The notes beneath the pieces were generated by a model. It was given only the letters and a program-made list of their open reading frames with translations, did not search any database and had not been told where the DNA came from. From Agrococcus sp. ProA11 (GTDB taxonomy: Bacteria > Actinomycetota > Actinomycetes > Actinomycetales > Microbacteriaceae): DNA of 64,000 bases. Of this stretch, positions 8,469-18,598 are shown piece by piece; position 1 is the first letter of the stretch; each line of letters opens with the position of its first letter. Both the position numbers and the translations under genes were made by a program. Location: contig NZ_CP156989.1 in the NCBI RefSeq assembly GCF_039880525.1, forward strand, positions 2,232,001 through 2,296,000, in the 5' to 3' direction.

Positions 8469-10316
8469 TCACTCGACCGTGACCGACTTCGCCAGGTTGC
8501 GCGGCTGATCGACGTCGAGCCCCTTAGCGGTGGCGAGCTCGAGCGCGAAGATGTGGAGCGGCACGACCTGCAGCACCGGCTCGAGCAGCGGCAGCGTGAG
8601 CGGCACGCGCAGCACCTGGTCGGCGTACGGCATGACGGCCGCATCGCCCGCCTCGGCGACCGCGATGACGCGGGCGCCGCGAGCGCGGATCTCCTGGATG
8701 TTCGAGACGATCTTCGAGTGCAGCAACGGCTCGTTGCGCGGGCTCGGCACGACCACGAAGACGACCTGGCCGGGCTCGATGAGCGCGATCGGTCCGTGCT
8801 TCAGCTCGCCGCCGGCGAAGCCCTCCGCGTGGATGTAGCTGATCTCCTTGAGCTTCAGCGCGCCCTCGAGCGCGACCGGATAGCCCACGTGGCGGCCGAG
8901 GAAGAGCACCGAGCGGGTGTCGCTCATCCAGTGCGCCAGCTCGCGCAGCGTCTCCTGCTCGGCGAGCACCTGCGACAGCTTCTCCGGCAGCTCCTCCAGC
9001 TCGGCGACCACGTCCGCGATCGCGTCGTCGCTCATGGTGCCGCGCACCCTCGCCAGGTGCAGCCCGAACAGCAGCTGGCCGATCACCTGCGCGAGGAAGG
9101 CCTTCGTGGAGGCGACTGCAACCTCCGGACCCGCGTGCGTGTAGAGCACCGCCTCGGACTCGCGCGGGATGGTGGCGCCCTGGGTGTTGCAGATCGACAG
9201 CGTGCGCGCACCCTGCGCCTTCGCGTGCTGCACGGCCATCTTGGTGTCCATGGTCTCGCCCGACTGCGAGATCGAGATGACCAGCGTGTGCTCGTCGAGC
9301 ACGGGGTCCCGGTACCGGAACTCGTGCGCCAGGTCGACCTCCACGGGCACACGCGACCACGTCTCGATGGCGTACTTGCCGACGAGGCCCGAGTAGCTCG
9401 CGGTGCCGCACGCGACGATCACGATGCGGTTGATGGTCAGCAGCGCCTCGTCGTCCAGCACGCCGAGCTCGCCAAGGTCGACGCCGCGCTCGGTCAGCCG
9501 GCCCCGCAGGGTGTTCGCGATGGCCTCCGGCCCCTCGGAGACCTCCTTGGCCATGAACGACGACCAGCCGCCCTTGTCGGCCGCCGACGAGTCCCAGTTG
9601 ACCTCGAAGCGCTGCGGCTCGACCGCAGTGCCCTGGAAGTCCGTGACGATCGCATCCGTCGCCGTGATCGTGACGATCTGATCGTTGTCGAGCGCCGCCG
9701 CGCGGGGGGTGAACTTGACGAACGCGCTCACGTCGCTGCCGAGGAAGTGCTCGCCGTCGCCGTAGCCGACCAGCAGCGGCGAGTTGTGGCAGGCGCCGAC
9801 GACGACGCCGGGCTGCTCCGCGTGCACCGCGAGCAGGGTGAACTGGCCTTCGAGCCTCGCGACGACGCGCTGCATCGCGGCGGTGAGGTCGCCGGTCTCG
9901 CGGAACGCACGACCGAGCAGCATGGCGGCGGCCTCGGTGTCGGTCTCGCTCAGGAACGTCTCGCCGTCAGCCTCCAGCTCGGCGCGCAGCTCGGCGAAGT
10001 TCTCGATGATGCCGTTGTGGATGAGCGCGAGCCTGCCCTCGTCGGCGAGATGCGGGTGCGCGTTCTCGTCCGTGGGTCCGCCGTGCGTGGCCCAGCGCGT
10101 GTGCCCGATGCCGGCGCCCTCGGCGGGCAGCGGCGCGTCCTCGAGGCTGTCGCGCAGCACGGCGAGCTTGCCGCCCTTCTTGCGCATGGCGACCGATGCG
10201 CCCTCGAGCACGGCGACGCCGGCGCTGTCATAGCCGCGGTACTCGAGCCTGCTCAACCCTTCGAGCAGCACCTCGACGGTGCTCGACTGGCCCGTGTATC
10301 CGACGATTCCACACAT
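8469..10316 (-). CDS. glmS: Glutamine-fructose-6-phosphate aminotransferase (isomerizing)
   Basis: A 615-residue enzyme making glucosamine-6-phosphate, the entry to UDP-GlcNAc and peptidoglycan. The N-terminal class II glutaminase domain begins MCGIVGYTG with nucleophile Cys2; two SIS sugar-isomerase domains follow (motifs SQSGETMDT and [19 protein letters not shown]), and the end is [11 protein letters not shown], the canonical C-terminus. The ATG at 10316 was chosen because the N-terminal cysteine must directly follow the initiator Met. glmM, the next enzyme of the pathway, lies 2.7 kb away. There is no glmS ribozyme space: only 33 bases separate it from divergent coaA. Confidence 0.98.
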   Translation of the reverse strand: MCGIVGYTGQSSTVEVLLEGLSRLEYRGYDSAGVAVLEGASVAMRKKGGKLAVLRDSLEDAPLPAEGAGIGHTRWATHGGPTDENAHPHLADEGRLALIHNGIIENFAELRAELEADGETFLSETDTEAAAMLLGRAFRETGDLTAAMQRVVARLEGQFTLLAVHAEQPGVVVGACHNSPLLVGYGDGEHFLGSDVSAFVKFTPRAAALDNDQIVTITATDAIVTDFQGTAVEPQRFEVNWDSSAADKGGWSSFMAKEVSEGPEAIANTLRGRLTERGVDLGELGVLDDEALLTINRIVIVACGTASYSGLVGKYAIETWSRVPVEVDLAHEFRYRDPVLDEHTLVISISQSGETMDTKMAVQHAKAQGARTLSICNTQGATIPRESEAVLYTHAGPEVAVASTKAFLAQVIGQLLFGLHLARVRGTMSDDAIADVVAELEELPEKLSQVLAEQETLRELAHWMSDTRSVLFLGRHVGYPVALEGALKLKEISYIHAEGFAGGELKHGPIALIEPGQVVFVVVPSPRNEPLLHSKIVSNIQEIRARGARVIAVAEAGDAAVMPYADQVLRVPLTLPLLEPVLQVVPLHIFALELATAKGLDVDQPRNLAKSVTVE

Positions 10317-10349
10317 GCGGCCAATCGTAGCGGCGATAGGCTTCCACCC

Positions 10350-11282
10350 GTGCCTCAGCCGATCCAGTCGCCGTTCGTGGAGATCGAGCGCGCCGACTGG
10401 GCGCGGCTGGCGCCTCGGATGCCGAACCCGCTGAGCGAGCACGAGGTGCGTCGCCTGCGCGGCCTCGGCGACCGCCTCGAGCTGCGGGAGGTGGCGGAGG
10501 TCTACCTGCCGCTGTCTCGGCTGGTGAGCCTCTACCAGGAGTCGGCCGCGCGCCTGCACCGCGAGACCCATGCGTTCTTGGGCACGACGGCGCTCCCCAC
10601 CCCCTTCGTCATCGGTGTCGCAGGATCGGTCGCGGTCGGCAAGTCGACCTCCGCCAGGCTGCTGCAGGAGCTGCTGCGGCGCTGGGAGGGATCACCCAGG
10701 GTGAAGCTGCTCACCACCGACGGATTCCTCTACCCCAACCGGGTGCTCGAGGAGCGGGGCCTGATGCAGCGCAAGGGCTTCCCGGAGTCGTACGACCGGC
10801 GCGCGCTGCTGGGCTTCGTCTCGCGCGTGAAGTCCGGCGAGGCCGAGGTGCGCGCTCCGGTCTACTCGCACCTGACCTACGACATCGTGCCGGGCGAGGA
10901 GATCGTCGTGCGCCGGCCCGACATCCTCATCGTCGAGGGGCTGAACGTGCTGCAGCCGCCGCCCTCCGGCTCCCACCTCGCGGTGAGCGATCTGTTCGAC
11001 TTCTCGATCTATGTGGATGCCCGCACGAGCGCGATCCGCGAGTGGTACATCGAGCGGTTCTGGGCGCTGAAGGAGAGCGCGTTCCAAGATCCGGACTCGT
11101 ACTTCCACCGCTTCGCCGACATGACGCGCCAGCAGGCACGGATCTACTCCGAGGACATCTGGGATTCCATCAACGGCCCCAACCTGGTCGAGCACGTGCT
11201 GCCGACCAGGCCGCGCGCCGACCTGGTGCTGCGGAAGGCCGAGGACCACACGATCCGCTCGGTGCTGCTGCGCAAGCTCTAG
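10350..11282 (+). CDS. coaA: Type I pantothenate kinase
   Basis: A 310-residue kinase catalysing the first step of coenzyme A synthesis. The Walker A motif [12 protein letters not shown] is at residues 89-100, followed by [11 protein letters not shown] and the KGFPESYD motif of bacterial PanK-I. The start is a GTG; upstream in-frame sequence runs antisense through glmS. The 33-base gap to the divergent glmS start suggests a very short or absent 5' leader. The gene converges with an EamA transporter 11 bases downstream. Confidence 0.95.
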   Translation: MPQPIQSPFVEIERADWARLAPRMPNPLSEHEVRRLRGLGDRLELREVAEVYLPLSRLVSLYQESAARLHRETHAFLGTTALPTPFVIGVAGSVAVGKSTSARLLQELLRRWEGSPRVKLLTTDGFLYPNRVLEERGLMQRKGFPESYDRRALLGFVSRVKSGEAEVRAPVYSHLTYDIVPGEEIVVRRPDILIVEGLNVLQPPPSGSHLAVSDLFDFSIYVDARTSAIREWYIERFWALKESAFQDPDSYFHRFADMTRQQARIYSEDIWDSINGPNLVEHVLPTRPRADLVLRKAEDHTIRSVLLRKL

Positions 11283-11293
11283 CCGGTGCTCGG

Positions 11294-12247
11294 CTACGGG
11301 CTGGGGATGCCCTCGACGATCGACGGGCCCCGCGTGCGCTTCGGCAGCCGGATCTGCCCGAGCCGCACGAGCATCACGCCGACGATGATCGCCGCGGCGC
11401 CCATCCACTGCGTCTCGGTGGGAAGGATGGCCAGCAGCAGCGCCGTCCAGAGGATGCCGAACATCGGCTCGGAGTAGCCCACGAAGCTCGCCAGGGTGGC
11501 ACCCAGGCGCCTGGCGCCGAGGATCCCGAGCACGTAGGAGCTCGCCGTGGCGATGAGGATGAGCATGCCCATCGCCGCCCACCACGGCACGGTCGCCCCC
11601 GCGAGCGTGACGGGCACGGCAGTGGCGACGAACGGCAGCAGCCCTGTGATCGAGCCGAGGGCGAGCACGGCGGCGCCGACGATGAGTCCGAGTCCCGCGA
11701 GGGCGATCGGCGGCAGCTCGGAGTCGGCCTTGGAGGCCGAGGCCCAGTAGCCTGCGTTGCCCACCGCGGCGGCGAGCGCCAGCAGCACGCCGAGCGGATG
11801 CAGCGACTCCCCGCCGATGCCGGAGACGAGCCCCAGCCCCAGCAGGGCGACCGCAGCCCCGGCGAGCGTCAGCACGGCGGGCGCTTGCCGGGTGGTGGCC
11901 CAGGTGAAGAACACCAGCAGCACCGGGCCGAGGAACTCGATCAGGAGTGCGAGCGACGGGTCGATGTATGCAACGGCGCTGAAGAAGGCGAGCTGGCAGA
12001 CCGCGACCGCGAGCACGCCGAGCACCAGCACCTCCCGCCACGAGCGCAGCACCGCGGCCCACCTGCCGCGCAGCACCCAGAGTGTCGGCACGAGCAGCAC
12101 CAGGGCACCGCCGGCGATGCGCACGAGCGTGATCGCGCCCGCGCTCCAGCCGCCATCGAAGAGTGCGGCGGCGAAGATGCCGGAGAGCGCGAAGCTGGCC
12201 GCGCTCGCGAGGGCGAAGGCGAGCCCGATGGGACGTCGTGCCTGCAT
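11294..12247 (-). CDS. EamA-family (RhtA-like) exporter
   Basis: A 317-residue protein with ten predicted membrane segments in two EamA halves. The sequence around LYLEFLGPVLLVFF-like and GYSEPMFGILWTALLL positions matches the RhtA/YdcZ group of amino-acid and metabolite exporters; the substrate cannot be told. The ATG at 12247 was chosen over 12307 because GAGGAG lies just upstream and the first helix follows within ten residues. It is paralogous in fold only to the RarD at the start of the window. Confidence 0.82.
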   Translation of the reverse strand: MQARRPIGLAFALASAASFALSGIFAAALFDGGWSAGAITLVRIAGGALVLLVPTLWVLRGRWAAVLRSWREVLVLGVLAVAVCQLAFFSAVAYIDPSLALLIEFLGPVLLVFFTWATTRQAPAVLTLAGAAVALLGLGLVSGIGGESLHPLGVLLALAAAVGNAGYWASASKADSELPPIALAGLGLIVGAAVLALGSITGLLPFVATAVPVTLAGATVPWWAAMGMLILIATASSYVLGILGARRLGATLASFVGYSEPMFGILWTALLLAILPTETQWMGAAAIIVGVMLVRLGQIRLPKRTRGPSIVEGIPSP

Positions 12248-12350
12248 GGCTCCTCGATCGGCGGAAGGACTAGCATCGTGCTCACCACGTCGGTGCACCT
12301 CGGTCACGACCGAAGATCCTGACAGCCGAGCATAACCCGAGGACGAAACC

Positions 12351-12890
12351 GTGACGCTGCCCTACCCAGCAGAGCTCGTGCGGATGCTCGAGTTCATCGC
12401 CGACGTCTGCAATCGACGCCGGCAGGGTGAGCTCGAGACCGCGACAAGCTTGAAGGCCGTGTGCGCCGAGTGGCAGTTCCCCGGCGCGAGCAGCGCGACG
12501 AGGGCCGACGCCGAGGCGACCTGGGCGCATCTGGTCACGATCGAGGCGATGTGGGATGCCGATCGCGATCGCATGGCGGCGATGGCGAACCGGCTGCTGC
12601 GGGACTGCGACGCGCGCCCGCATCTCGTGCGCCACGACGATCTGGACTGGCATCTGCACGGGCTGCCCACCGGCGCACCGATTGCCGACGCGATCGCGGT
12701 GAACGCGGCGATGGGCCTCGCGGATCTCGTGCGCGCCGATGACATCGTGCGGCTCAAGCGGTGTGGCGATGCGCGATGCGACCGCATGTTCGTCGACCTC
12801 TCGCGCAATCGGTCACGGCGCTTCTGCTCGACCACCTGCCAGTCGCGCACCAACGTCGCGGCGTTCCGCGCTCGCGCGCTGGAGCACTAG
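12351..12890 (+). CDS. CGNR zinc-finger protein (ABATE domain)
   Basis: A 179-residue protein with an N-terminal ABATE-type domain (here LEFIADVCNRR takes the usual place of the Leu-Asp-Phe-Asn-Thr start) and a C-terminal CGNR zinc finger, C-x4-C-x15-C-x3-C, near residues 136-162 (KRCGDARC then RFCSTTC). CGNR proteins are thought to be DNA-binding stress or antibiotic-responsive regulators in actinobacteria; no target has been identified here. The start is GTG with GAGGAC upstream. Two tandem hairpins follow the stop directly. Confidence 0.8.
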   Translation: MTLPYPAELVRMLEFIADVCNRRRQGELETATSLKAVCAEWQFPGASSATRADAEATWAHLVTIEAMWDADRDRMAAMANRLLRDCDARPHLVRHDDLDWHLHGLPTGAPIADAIAVNAAMGLADLVRADDIVRLKRCGDARCDRMFVDLSRNRSRRFCSTTCQSRTNVAAFRARALEH

Positions 12891-13008
12891 AGCAGCGGCC
12901 CTTTCGGGCCGCTGCCGCGACGCCAGCGCCGTGGCCCGTCTTGCGCGCTGGAGCTATGAGCAGAGGCCCTTTCGGGCCTCTGCCGCGACGCCAGCGCCGT
13001 GGCCCGTC
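12874..13008. repeat. Tandem duplication of about 67 bases, each copy with a 10-bp terminator-like hairpin
   Basis: Copy 1 spans about 12874-12940 and copy 2 about 12943-13008, offset by 68-69 bases. Each carries a perfect 10-bp stem with a TTTC loop: 12892-12915 (GCAGCGGCCC arm) and 12960-12983 (GCAGAGGCCC arm). The flank CGCGACGCCAGCGCCGTG is identical in both. Copy 1 begins inside the last codons of the CGNR gene. Confidence 0.9.
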
Positions 13009-13019
13009 CCGGGCCACGG
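12892..13019. terminator. Triple hairpin terminator region between convergent genes
   Basis: Three perfect 10-bp stems in 128 bases: 12892-12915, 12960-12983 and 12997-13019 (CCGTGGCCCG arm, TCC loop). They separate the CGNR gene from convergent glmM, and could stop transcription from either side. The rest of the 167-base gap shows nothing else. Confidence 0.75.
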
Positions 13020-13057
13020 GAACCGCTGCATTATGAGCGCACCCGGGCGCCCAACGC

Positions 13058-14410
13058 TCAGGCGGAGACGCTCAGCTCGGACCGCACGAGCGCAGCGAGC
13101 TCATCGGCGATCGACTGGGCGACATGCTGCTCGGAAGCCTCGACCATGACCCGCACGATCTTCTCCGTGCCGGAGGGCCGCAGCAGCACTCTGCCCTGCT
13201 CCCCCAGCTCGCGCTCGGCCTTGGCGACAGCGTCCGCGATGCACTGGTTGCCTCGCAGTCCCAGCCGATCGACGCCCGTGACGTTGATCAGCACCTGCGG
13301 GAACACCTGCATCACCGCAGCGAGCTCGGCGAGCGAGCGCCCGGTGCGCGCCATCTCGGCCGCGATCTGCAGCCCCGTGAGGATGCCGTCGCCGGTGGTC
13401 GCGTGCGCGGAGAAGATGACGTGGCCGGACTGCTCGCCGCCGAGCGACAGGCCGTACTGGCGGAGCGCCTCGAGCACGTAGCGGTCGCCCACCGCGGTCT
13501 GCACGAGCGAGATGTCGTGCTCGTCCATCGCCACCCGGAGGCCCAGGTTCGACATCACGGTCGCGACGAGCGTGTTCTCGGCGAGCAGGCCCCTGCGCTT
13601 CGCGGCGACCGCGAGGATCGCCATGATCTGGTCGCCGTCGACGACCTCGCCGGCGGCATCGATCGCGAGGCAGCGGTCGGCGTCGCCATCGTGCGCGATG
13701 CCGAGGTCAGCCCCGGAGGAGACCACGAGCTCGCGCAGCTGCTCGAGGTGCGTCGAGCCCACCTCGCGGTTGATGTTCACGCCGTCCGGGTCGTTGCCCA
13801 TGACGGAGACCTTCGCGCCGGCATCCGCGAACGCCTGCGGGCTCACGCCTGCGGCAGCACCGTGGGCGCAGTCGAGTGCCACGTGCAGGCCTGCGAGGCT
13901 GACGTCCAGCGTGCCGAGCAGGTGCATGAGGTAGCGGTCCTCGGCGTCGGAGAAGCGCCGGATGGTGCCGACCTCACCGCCGATGGGACGCAGCGGGGCG
14001 CCGCCGAGCGCGGTCTCGATCTCGTCCTCGACCGCGTCGGGCAGCTTGCGGCCGCCGGTGGCGAAGAACTTGATCCCGTTGTCGGGCGCGGGATTGTGGG
14101 ATGCGGAGATCATCACGCCGAAGTCGGCGTCGATGCTGGCCACCAGGTAGGCGGCCGCCGGCGTCGGGATCACTCCCGCGTCGAGCACGTCGACGCCGCT
14201 GGACGCGAGACCAGCAGACACCGCAGCGGTGATGAACTCACCGGAGATCCGCGGATCCCGCGCGACGACAGCAATAGGGCGCCGCCCCTCCTGCCGGGCA
14301 TGTCGCCCAAGCACGAGTGCGGCGCCCTGCGCCAGCGCCATCGCCGATTCTGCCGTGATGTCCAGGCCTGCGAGACCTCGAACCCCATCCGTGCCGAACA
14401 GGCGGGACAT
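13058..14410 (-). CDS. glmM: Phosphoglucosamine mutase
   Basis: A 450-residue enzyme converting glucosamine-6-phosphate to glucosamine-1-phosphate for UDP-GlcNAc synthesis. It begins with the family signature [10 protein letters not shown]; the phosphoserine loop is [12 protein letters not shown] near residues 100-112, the Mg loop is DGDADR, and the phosphate-binding [14 protein letters not shown] lies near the C-terminus. The start is three bases after the rpsI stop, so it is co-transcribed with rplM-rpsI, a common actinobacterial arrangement. Confidence 0.98.
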   Translation of the reverse strand: MSRLFGTDGVRGLAGLDITAESAMALAQGAALVLGRHARQEGRRPIAVVARDPRISGEFITAAVSAGLASSGVDVLDAGVIPTPAAAYLVASIDADFGVMISASHNPAPDNGIKFFATGGRKLPDAVEDEIETALGGAPLRPIGGEVGTIRRFSDAEDRYLMHLLGTLDVSLAGLHVALDCAHGAAAGVSPQAFADAGAKVSVMGNDPDGVNINREVGSTHLEQLRELVVSSGADLGIAHDGDADRCLAIDAAGEVVDGDQIMAILAVAAKRRGLLAENTLVATVMSNLGLRVAMDEHDISLVQTAVGDRYVLEALRQYGLSLGGEQSGHVIFSAHATTGDGILTGLQIAAEMARTGRSLAELAAVMQVFPQVLINVTGVDRLGLRGNQCIADAVAKAERELGEQGRVLLRPSGTEKIVRVMVEASEQHVAQSIADELAALVRSELSVSA

Positions 14411-14413
14411 CGA

Positions 14414-14893
14414 TCAGCGCTTCGAGTACTGCGGCGCCTTACGGGCCTTCTTGAGACCGGCCTTCTTGCGCTCGATGACGCGAGCGTCGCGCGAGAGGAA
14501 GCCCGCCTTCTTGAGCTCGGGACGGTTGTTCTCGACGTCGATCTCGTTGAGCGCACGGGCGATGCCGAGGCGCAGCGCGCCGGCCTGGCCCGAGGGGCCG
14601 CCGCCCGAGATGCGGGCGATCACGTCGTAGCTGCCCATGAGCTCGAGCAGGGTGAACGGGTCGTTGATCAGCTGCTGGTGCAGCTTGTTCGGGAAGTAGT
14701 CCTCGAGCGTGCGGCCGTTCACGGAGAACGTGCCGGAGCCGGGGACCAGGCGCACGCGGGCGATGGCCTGCTTGCGACGGCCGACGGCCTGGCCGCCGAT
14801 GTTGACGACGCGGGGCGCCTTGGGAGCCTCAGCTGCCGGCGTCTCGGTCGAGAAGCTCTCGGGAGCCTCGATGGAGTCTGCGATCTTCGCCAT
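14414..14893 (-). CDS. rpsI: 30S ribosomal protein S9
   Basis: A 159-residue S9 with an actinobacterial N-terminal extension of about 30 residues before [16 protein letters not shown]. The C-terminal tail, whose Arg contacts P-site tRNA, ends APQYSKR. It is in the rplM-rpsI-glmM operon. Confidence 0.98.
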   Translation of the reverse strand: MAKIADSIEAPESFSTETPAAEAPKAPRVVNIGGQAVGRRKQAIARVRLVPGSGTFSVNGRTLEDYFPNKLHQQLINDPFTLLELMGSYDVIARISGGGPSGQAGALRLGIARALNEIDVENNRPELKKAGFLSRDARVIERKKAGLKKARKAPQYSKR

Positions 14894-14913
14894 GTCTGGT
14901 GTCTCCTCGCGCC

Positions 14914-15360
14914 CTACTGGGCGACCTGGTCGAACGTGTAGGGGGTCGGCTGCTGCGCCGCGTGCGGGTGCTCGGGGCCTGCGTAGACCTTGAGCTTCTT
15001 GATCTGAGCGGCGCCGAGCGAGTTCTTCGGCAGCATGCCGCGGATCGCCTTCTCGACGGTGCGGACCGGGAAGCGCTCGAGCATCTCGATGTAGTTGGTG
15101 GCCTTCAGGCCGCCCGGGAAGCCCGAGTGGCGGTAGGCGATCTTCTTCGCCAGCTTCTGGCCCGTGAGCGCCACCTTCTCGGCGTTCACGATGATGACGA
15201 AGTCGCCCATGTCCATGTGGGGAGCGAACGTCGGCTTGTGCTTGCCGCGGAGCATGGCAGCTGCGTGGCTGGCCAGGCGGCCGAGCACCACGTCGGTGGC
15301 GTCGATGACGATCCAGTTGTGCTGGACGTCCGCCGCCTTGGGCGAATACGTGCGAGTCAT
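14914..15360 (-). CDS. rplM: 50S ribosomal protein L13
   Basis: A 148-residue L13. Motifs [16 protein letters not shown] and [13 protein letters not shown] plus the MLPKNSLG stretch are diagnostic. The ATG at 15360 follows GAGGCATCA. It is the first gene of rplM-rpsI-glmM and has a strong promoter 127 bases upstream. Confidence 0.98.
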   Translation of the reverse strand: MTRTYSPKAADVQHNWIVIDATDVVLGRLASHAAAMLRGKHKPTFAPHMDMGDFVIIVNAEKVALTGQKLAKKIAYRHSGFPGGLKATNYIEMLERFPVRTVEKAIRGMLPKNSLGAAQIKKLKVYAGPEHPHAAQQPTPYTFDQVAQ

Positions 15361-15486
15361 TGATGCCTCACTGATCGAATGGATGGTCGTGAATCCCACT
15401 CCGAGGTGTTCCAGGACCGCGATGCGGCGGAACGATCCGGTGGAGGGCTCATTCGGGCACGCGCAGGCTGCACGCACCAAGGATCG

Positions 15487-15516
15487 AGCATAGCCGTGCC
15501 GATCGGCCGCGGTCAA
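15487..15516 (-). promoter_or_regulatory. rplM promoter
   Basis: On the minus strand TTGACC (15516-15511) and TATGCT (15492-15487) with an 18-base spacer. The expected transcript has a leader of about 120 bases before the rplM ATG. Confidence 0.75.
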
Positions 15517-15538
15517 GCCGACGGCGGGTCGCCGCCGA

Positions 15539-16348
15539 CTACTCGTCCTCCTGGGCCCGGGTGAGCCGCTGCGAGACGTAGACGGGGATCATCGACAGCA
15601 CGATGAGCACCGTCGCGACGACGTTGACCAGGTTCCCCTCGTTCGGACGCCCCATGGTGTTCAGGATCCATAGCGGCAGCGTGTCGACGCCGGGCGGGGC
15701 GGTGAAGATCGTGACGACCACCTCGTCGAAGCTGAGCGCGAAGGCGAGCAGACCGCCGGCGACGAACGCCGTGCGGAACTGCGGGAAGGTCACGAGCCGG
15801 AAGGTCTGCCCGACGCCGGCGCCGAGATCCATCGACGCCTCCTGCAGGTTGGGGCTCATGCGGCGCAGCCGGGCGAAGACGTTGTTGAAGACCATCACGA
15901 TGCAGAACGTGCCGTGCGCGATGATGAGGCCGAAGTAGCCGACCTGGATGCCGGCGGGCTCCAGGATCGAGTTGAAGGTGTTGCTGAAGGCGACGCCTGT
16001 GACGACGCCCGGCAGCGCGATGGGCAGCACGATCAGCAGATTGACGGTCTGCTTGCCGAAGAACGAGTAGCGGGAGAGCGCGAACGCCGCGAGTGTGCCG
16101 AGCACCAGCGCGACCGCCGTCGCGCCCAGCCCGACGAGCACCGAGTTGAGCACCGCAGCACGGATGGACTCGGAGGTGGCGGCGATCTCCCACCAGCGCA
16201 GCGACAGCTCCGGCACCGGCCAGGACGGGATGCGGCCTGCGTTGAACGAGTTGATCAGCACGAGCATGAGCGGCACGTACATGAACACGAGGACGATGCC
16301 GACGACGGTGCCGAGCGCGATCTTCGAACCGCGGTTCAGTCTGAGCAT
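15539..16348 (-). CDS. ABC transporter permease, PotC-like
   Basis: A 269-residue inner-membrane protein with six predicted helices and the permease EAA loop ([20 protein letters not shown], about 160-179) that docks the ATPase. Similarity is to PotC/YdcV of the spermidine/putrescine family. The ATG at 16348 follows the upstream permease stop by four bases. It is the last gene of the importer operon. Confidence 0.9.
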   Translation of the reverse strand: MLRLNRGSKIALGTVVGIVLVFMYVPLMLVLINSFNAGRIPSWPVPELSLRWWEIAATSESIRAAVLNSVLVGLGATAVALVLGTLAAFALSRYSFFGKQTVNLLIVLPIALPGVVTGVAFSNTFNSILEPAGIQVGYFGLIIAHGTFCIVMVFNNVFARLRRMSPNLQEASMDLGAGVGQTFRLVTFPQFRTAFVAGGLLAFALSFDEVVVTIFTAPPGVDTLPLWILNTMGRPNEGNLVNVVATVLIVLSMIPVYVSQRLTRAQEDE

Positions 16349-16352
16349 GCTG

Positions 16353-17258
16353 CTACATCCTCTCCAGCGCACCCGTGCGGCGGGTGACGAGCAGATAGAT
16401 CACCGCGAACGCGATGGGCACGGTGGAGAATGCGGCGGCCACCGGCGGGTTCAGGTTGATGTTCGAGGCGATGATCGAGCCGATCATCTGACTGCTGGGT
16501 CCGCCGACGAACCGTGCGGCGAGGTAGTCGCCGAGGCTCAGCGAGAAGGTGAAGATCGAGCCGGCGAGGAGCGCGGGCGTCAGCAGCGGCAGCACGACGG
16601 TGCGGATGGTCGTCCATCCCTGCGCACCGAGGTCGGATGACGCGTCGAAGAGGTTGCGGGGGATCTGCCGGATCGCCGTGTACACCGGCAGCGCCATGTA
16701 GGGGAACCAGAGGTAGGTGAGCGTGAGGATGACGATGGGGATGCCGAATCCCGGCCCCGAGCCGCCCACGACGCCGACCACCCAGTTGAAGAAGCCCTCC
16801 TCGGTGAACGTGATGCGCATCGCGACGATCTTCACCAGGTAGCCCGCCCAGAGCGGCAGCGTGATGGCGATCGCGAGCAGCGAGCGCAGCCACGGCGAGG
16901 CGATCTTGGCCATGAAGATGCCCAGCGGCACGGCGAACACGGCGCTGAGCGCCGTGACCGCGAGCGCGATGCCGAGCGTACGCAGGGAGGTCGAGACGTA
17001 AGCGGGGTTGCTGATGAGCAGCGCGAAGTTCTCGAGCGTGAAGCCGGGCCGCACGAGCGAGGTGAAGGGGTCGACGATCCAGAACGCCGTCACCAGCAGC
17101 AGCGCGAGGGAGAGGATGTAGAGCCCGATCAGCCACGCCATCGGCAGGGCCAGCAGGCCGGCGAGCCGCAGGCGCGGGCGCCGGTGGAGCACCGTCGAGA
17201 CGGGTCGGCTGACCTGGGCGGATGCCGGTCGTGCGGGCGGCGGCGCGGTGGTCGTCAC
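16353..17258 (-). CDS. ABC transporter permease, PotB-like
   Basis: A 301-residue permease with an extended Pro/Ala/Arg-rich N-terminus of about 35 residues, six helices and an EAA-like loop around DASSDLGAQGWTTIRTVVLPLL. It pairs with the PotC-like permease to form the membrane channel. A hairpin lies between it and the upstream binding-protein gene, which may lower permease expression relative to the lipoprotein. Confidence 0.9.
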   Translation of the reverse strand: MTTTAPPPARPASAQVSRPVSTVLHRRPRLRLAGLLALPMAWLIGLYILSLALLLVTAFWIVDPFTSLVRPGFTLENFALLISNPAYVSTSLRTLGIALAVTALSAVFAVPLGIFMAKIASPWLRSLLAIAITLPLWAGYLVKIVAMRITFTEEGFFNWVVGVVGGSGPGFGIPIVILTLTYLWFPYMALPVYTAIRQIPRNLFDASSDLGAQGWTTIRTVVLPLLTPALLAGSIFTFSLSLGDYLAARFVGGPSSQMIGSIIASNINLNPPVAAAFSTVPIAFAVIYLLVTRRTGALERM

Positions 17259-17308
17259 GGGGGCTCCTCGGACTAGTTGTGGGCGCGAGCGATGCGATGC
17301 GGGAGGGG

Positions 17309-17337
17309 GCGGGGGCGGTGCGCGGCACCGCCCCCGC
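17309..17337 (-). terminator. Perfect hairpin between binding protein and permease genes
   Basis: A 13-bp perfect stem (GCGGGGGCGGTGC) with a 3-base GCG loop, 29 bases past the lipoprotein stop. It could act as a partial terminator or as a 3' RNA stabiliser giving excess binding protein, as known for other ABC importers. Confidence 0.7.
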
Positions 17338-17366
17338 TGCCGGTCAGCTCGACCGACGGGAGGGCG

Positions 17367-18536
17367 TCAGCCCTTGACGGTGAGCCAGGCCTGCGTCCAC
17401 TGCTGGAAGTTCGTGCACTGCACGTCGGTGCGCCCGTCGACGCACTGCTCGATCGGCGTCGTCCAGAACCAGACGTTGCTGAAGTACTCCTCGTCCGTCG
17501 CGTTGAACTCCTCGCAGTGCGCGGCGGCCTCGTCGTTCAGCTCGCAGAACGCGGCGTTGGCGGGTGCCATGCCGAAGTTCATCGCGATGGCGCCGTTGAC
17601 CTCGGCCGAGCTGGTGTAGTCCATCCACAGGTAGGCGCAGTTGGGCGAGTCGGACTGCGACGAGACCATCCAGGCGTCCGACCAGCCGGTCGAGCCCTCC
17701 TCCGGGAGCGTGCCCTGGAAGCGGTCGTCATCGGCGAGCTTGCGCAGCACCTCCCACGACGTGCCCACGACGGTCGAGCCACCCGCGAACGAGGTGATCT
17801 GCGCAACCGGGTCGGCCCAGTACTCGGCGACGATGTCGTTCTGCTGCTGCAGCAGGGCGATCGCGGCGTCGAGCTGCGTCTGGTCGAGCGCGTAGGGGTT
17901 CGTGATGCCGAGGTCGGGCTCGTGGTGCATCAGGTAGACCGCCGCGTCGGCGATGTAGATGGGCGCGTCGTAGGCGGTGATCTGGCCGGCGTACGGGCTG
18001 TCGGCCTCCCACACGACGTCCCAGCTCGTCGGCTCCTCGGTGACCACGTCGGTGTTGTACTGCAGGATGTTGGCGCCGCGACCGATGGGCACGCCGTAGC
18101 TCTTGCCGTTGATCGTGTCGTAGATCTGCCCCTGCATGCCCTCGACGATGTCGTCGCCGAAGTTCGGGATGAGGTCGAGGTTGATGGGCGCAACATCGCC
18201 GCCCGCGATCAGGCGCAGGCTCGCGTCGCCGGAGGCGGAGACGAGGTCGTAGTCACCGGTGCGCATGAGCGTGACCATCTCGTCGCTCGTGCCCGCGACG
18301 CGACGATTCACGACGCATCCGGTCTCGTCGGTGAAGGCATCGCTCCAGGCAGGCTCGACGAAGCCCGACCACGCGACGATGTCGACCGAGCCCTCGGCCT
18401 CGCCGAGCTCCTCGAGCATCGGCACGTCGGGCACGTCGATGGACAGCCCGTCGCCGGACGCTCCGCCGGCACTGCATCCCGCGAGCACCAGCATCGTCGC
18501 TGCTACGGCCGCGGGAACAAGCATCTTCTTGTTCAT
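17367..18536 (-). CDS. ABC transporter substrate-binding lipoprotein, polyamine type
   Basis: A 389-residue lipoprotein. The signal peptide ends in a lipobox LAGC with Cys21 as the acylation site, so it is anchored outside the cytoplasmic membrane. The mature part resembles PotD/PotF-family periplasmic binding proteins: SVDIVAWSGFVEPAW strand, YDLVSASGDASLRL and YGVPIGRGANILQYN. Four cysteines near the C-terminus (CELN, HCEEF, QCVDG, QCTNF) could form disulfides outside the cell. The ligand is likely a polyamine or related cation, by family. It lies between the ATPase and permease genes of the operon. Confidence 0.88.
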   Translation of the reverse strand: MNKKMLVPAAVAATMLVLAGCSAGGASGDGLSIDVPDVPMLEELGEAEGSVDIVAWSGFVEPAWSDAFTDETGCVVNRRVAGTSDEMVTLMRTGDYDLVSASGDASLRLIAGGDVAPINLDLIPNFGDDIVEGMQGQIYDTINGKSYGVPIGRGANILQYNTDVVTEEPTSWDVVWEADSPYAGQITAYDAPIYIADAAVYLMHHEPDLGITNPYALDQTQLDAAIALLQQQNDIVAEYWADPVAQITSFAGGSTVVGTSWEVLRKLADDDRFQGTLPEEGSTGWSDAWMVSSQSDSPNCAYLWMDYTSSAEVNGAIAMNFGMAPANAAFCELNDEAAAHCEEFNATDEEYFSNVWFWTTPIEQCVDGRTDVQCTNFQQWTQAWLTVKG

Positions 18537-18598
18537 GGGTCTCCTGCTTCCTTCGGGGTTCCTGCTGGGTCGGTCTGGGTGGATGGGACGGTGGGCGA

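Noticed and set aside
10317-10349. glmS ribozyme
   Set aside because: The gap is 33 bases, far too short, and the ribozyme is known mainly from Firmicutes.
8118-11282. A 1054-codon open frame on the plus strand across glmS
   Set aside because: Only its last 310 codons (coaA) are real; the rest is antisense to glmS and acpS and has the Arg/Asp/Gly composition of a GC-rich shadow frame.
12874-13019. Integron attC-like or transposon inverted repeats
   Set aside because: The hairpins lack core sites and no recombinase is near; they sit between convergent genes as terminators do.
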